DNA of 5,895 bases from Actinomycetota bacterium (lineage in GTDB: Bacteria; Actinomycetota; Humimicrobiia; Humimicrobiales; Humimicrobiaceae). A program made the position numbers and the translations under genes. Below are positions 5,085 through 5,895 of this stretch, one piece after another. How positions within the stretch are numbered: position 1 is the first letter of the stretch; every line of letters begins with the position of its first letter. The stretch is from assembly GCA_003486795.1 (NCBI GenBank), contig DNFX01000067.1, positions 1-5,895 on the forward strand. The letters are read 5' to 3'. The notes beneath the pieces are model-generated. The model was not told the origin of the DNA and searched no databases. It saw only the letters and a program-made list of their open reading frames with translations.

Positions 5085-5895
5085 TATCTGGTAAGGAGGG
5101 ATATCGGCAGATGGTCGGAGGCTCTGCTGTAAGTTACCATCAGATCAGATATTTCGATATCAGGTGTTGCCCATATATAATCTATTCTTCCATATGGTTT
5201 ATAATGTACCCAGGTAAGTTCATCCTGCTTTCCGAGTGCAAGCTGGGTATCTGTCAGACCGGCCTCTTCCATCATCTGAATTTCCCTGTCCCCTGTAACT
5301 GCATTAAAATCACCACAGATTATAGTCCTCTTTTCTCCTCCCCATTCATCCAGCAGCGCTTTCACCTGAACCTGTCTTTTTTCAGTATCTCCTTCTATAT
5401 GATGCAGGTGAGTACTTATGATATTTATATTCTCGATTCCCAGACCAGAAAGATCAGCTTCAGCAAAAATAAAACTTCTTCTCAGTGGCGCATTTTCTCT
5501 TGGTAAAAATCCGCTTTTAACCTGTCTTAAAGGATACTTGCTTAAGATTGCATTTCCCCATATAAGATCAGAGGCTGGCATAAAAATTCTGTATTCCATG
5601 CCCAGTCTGTCTGCAAGCCATAAATAATTATCTGCCGCTCCGTTTATCAGCCAGCCGCGGGAAACTTCATTAAGGCATACAATATCTGCTCCGTTCTGCT
5701 CAATCACACGCGCGATACTCTCCAGATCAAGATATCCGTCAATATTAAAGCCCTGATGAATGTTATAATGCATTATTCTTACAGAATTTTTCTGAATACC
5801 TGTTTCCGGCTTGCTTTCAACCGAAATAGAAAGAATCAGAGGAAATATAAAGAGTAAAAGCATAATAAATATTGATGTATATTTAAAATAATTTG
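5084..5895 (-). CDS. Endonuclease/exonuclease/phosphatase-family protein, C-terminal part, probably membrane-anchored (runs off the window)
   Basis: The Mg2+-dependent EEP fold (DNase I-like; DNA, sugar- or lipid-phosphate hydrolases) is complete. Numbered from ATG 5863, it has MHYNIHQG (Asn34), VCLNEV (metal-binding Glu66), WGNAILSKYP (Asn104), STHLHH (His152), CGDFNA (Asp185, Asn187), RIDYI (Asp228) and SDHLPIS (Asp250-His251, the catalytic pair). ATG 5863 gives a hydrophobic start (LLLFIFPLILSISVE) like a signal anchor, but it has no Shine-Dalgarno. The same frame stays open upstream to the window edge as NYFKYTSIFIM..., extending the hydrophobic segment. I therefore think the gene starts outside and that this is the C-terminal catalytic domain of a longer membrane protein; the 259-residue reading from 5863 is the alternative. 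The domain probably faces outside the membrane. The stop TAG overlaps repeat copy F. The substrate is unknown. Confidence 0.85.
   Translation of the reverse strand, partial: NYFKYTSIFIMLLLFIFPLILSISVESKPETGIQKNSVRIMHYNIHQGFNIDGYLDLESIARVIEQNGADIVCLNEVSRGWLINGAADNYLWLADRLGMEYRIFMPASDLIWGNAILSKYPLRQVKSGFLPRENAPLRRSFIFAEADLSGLGIENINIISTHLHHIEGDTEKRQVQVKALLDEWGGEKRTIICGDFNAVTGDREIQMMEEAGLTDTQLALGKQDELTWVHYKPYGRIDYIWATPDIEISDLMVTYSRASDHLPISLLTR

Noticed and set aside
5021..5506. 161-codon plus-strand frame
   Set aside because: It is antisense to the EEP domain, whose catalytic motifs are intact on the other strand.

Overview
This is an AT-rich bacterial window (long A/T runs between genes, SD-type ribosome sites, -10 boxes reading TATAAT). 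I cannot name the genus; a low-GC, probably anaerobic bacterium is a fair guess only. It holds five recognisable protein genes (two running off the window ends), one short helix-turn-helix ORF and one decayed small membrane-protein gene.

Layout: 1-196 (-) is the N-terminus of a PfkB/ribokinase-family sugar kinase. 660-1871 (+) is a metal-dependent amidohydrolase of the Amidohydro_2 type. 2026-2208 (-) is a 60-residue HTH protein resembling the start of an IS481-like transposase. 2385-3299 (-) is an EamA/DMT-family permease. 3463-3743 (-) is a broken small membrane protein. 3852-4775 (-) is a class I (DhnA/FbaB-type) fructose-bisphosphate aldolase. 5084-5895 (-) is an endonuclease/exonuclease/phosphatase domain whose N-terminal side, probably membrane-embedded, continues past the window. 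A sugar kinase, an aldolase, a TIM-barrel hydrolase and a permease together suggest carbohydrate catabolism, but the genes lie on both strands and do not form one operon.

The striking structure is a short repeat with the invariant 17-bp core GGGGACGTATAATTTGG, usually followed by a C-rich end that makes an imperfect GGGGAC...GTCCCC palindrome. Six copies occur: 289 (+), 1829 (+), 2376 (-), 3350 (+), 3842 (-) and 5063 (-). Each sits exactly on a gene border. Four lie at gene 3' ends and supply or touch the stop codon: the permease and the aldolase both end in Gly-Asp-Val-stop read from the repeat, the phosphatase stop overlaps its first base, and the amidohydrolase reads through it. The other two lie upstream of the minus-strand kinase and permease genes, each exactly 17 bp from an identical TGTTGTATAAT promoter element, in the -35 position. 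The copies therefore cut the window into compartments holding one gene or gene remnant each.

Two inward-facing pairs (1829/2376 and 3350/3842) also look like terminal inverted repeats around roughly 0.5-kb segments, one with the HTH remnant and one with the broken membrane protein. The repeat could be the end of a decayed mobile element, a REP-like palindrome moved by a transposase elsewhere, or a recombination site that builds single-gene cassettes. The window alone does not decide between these.
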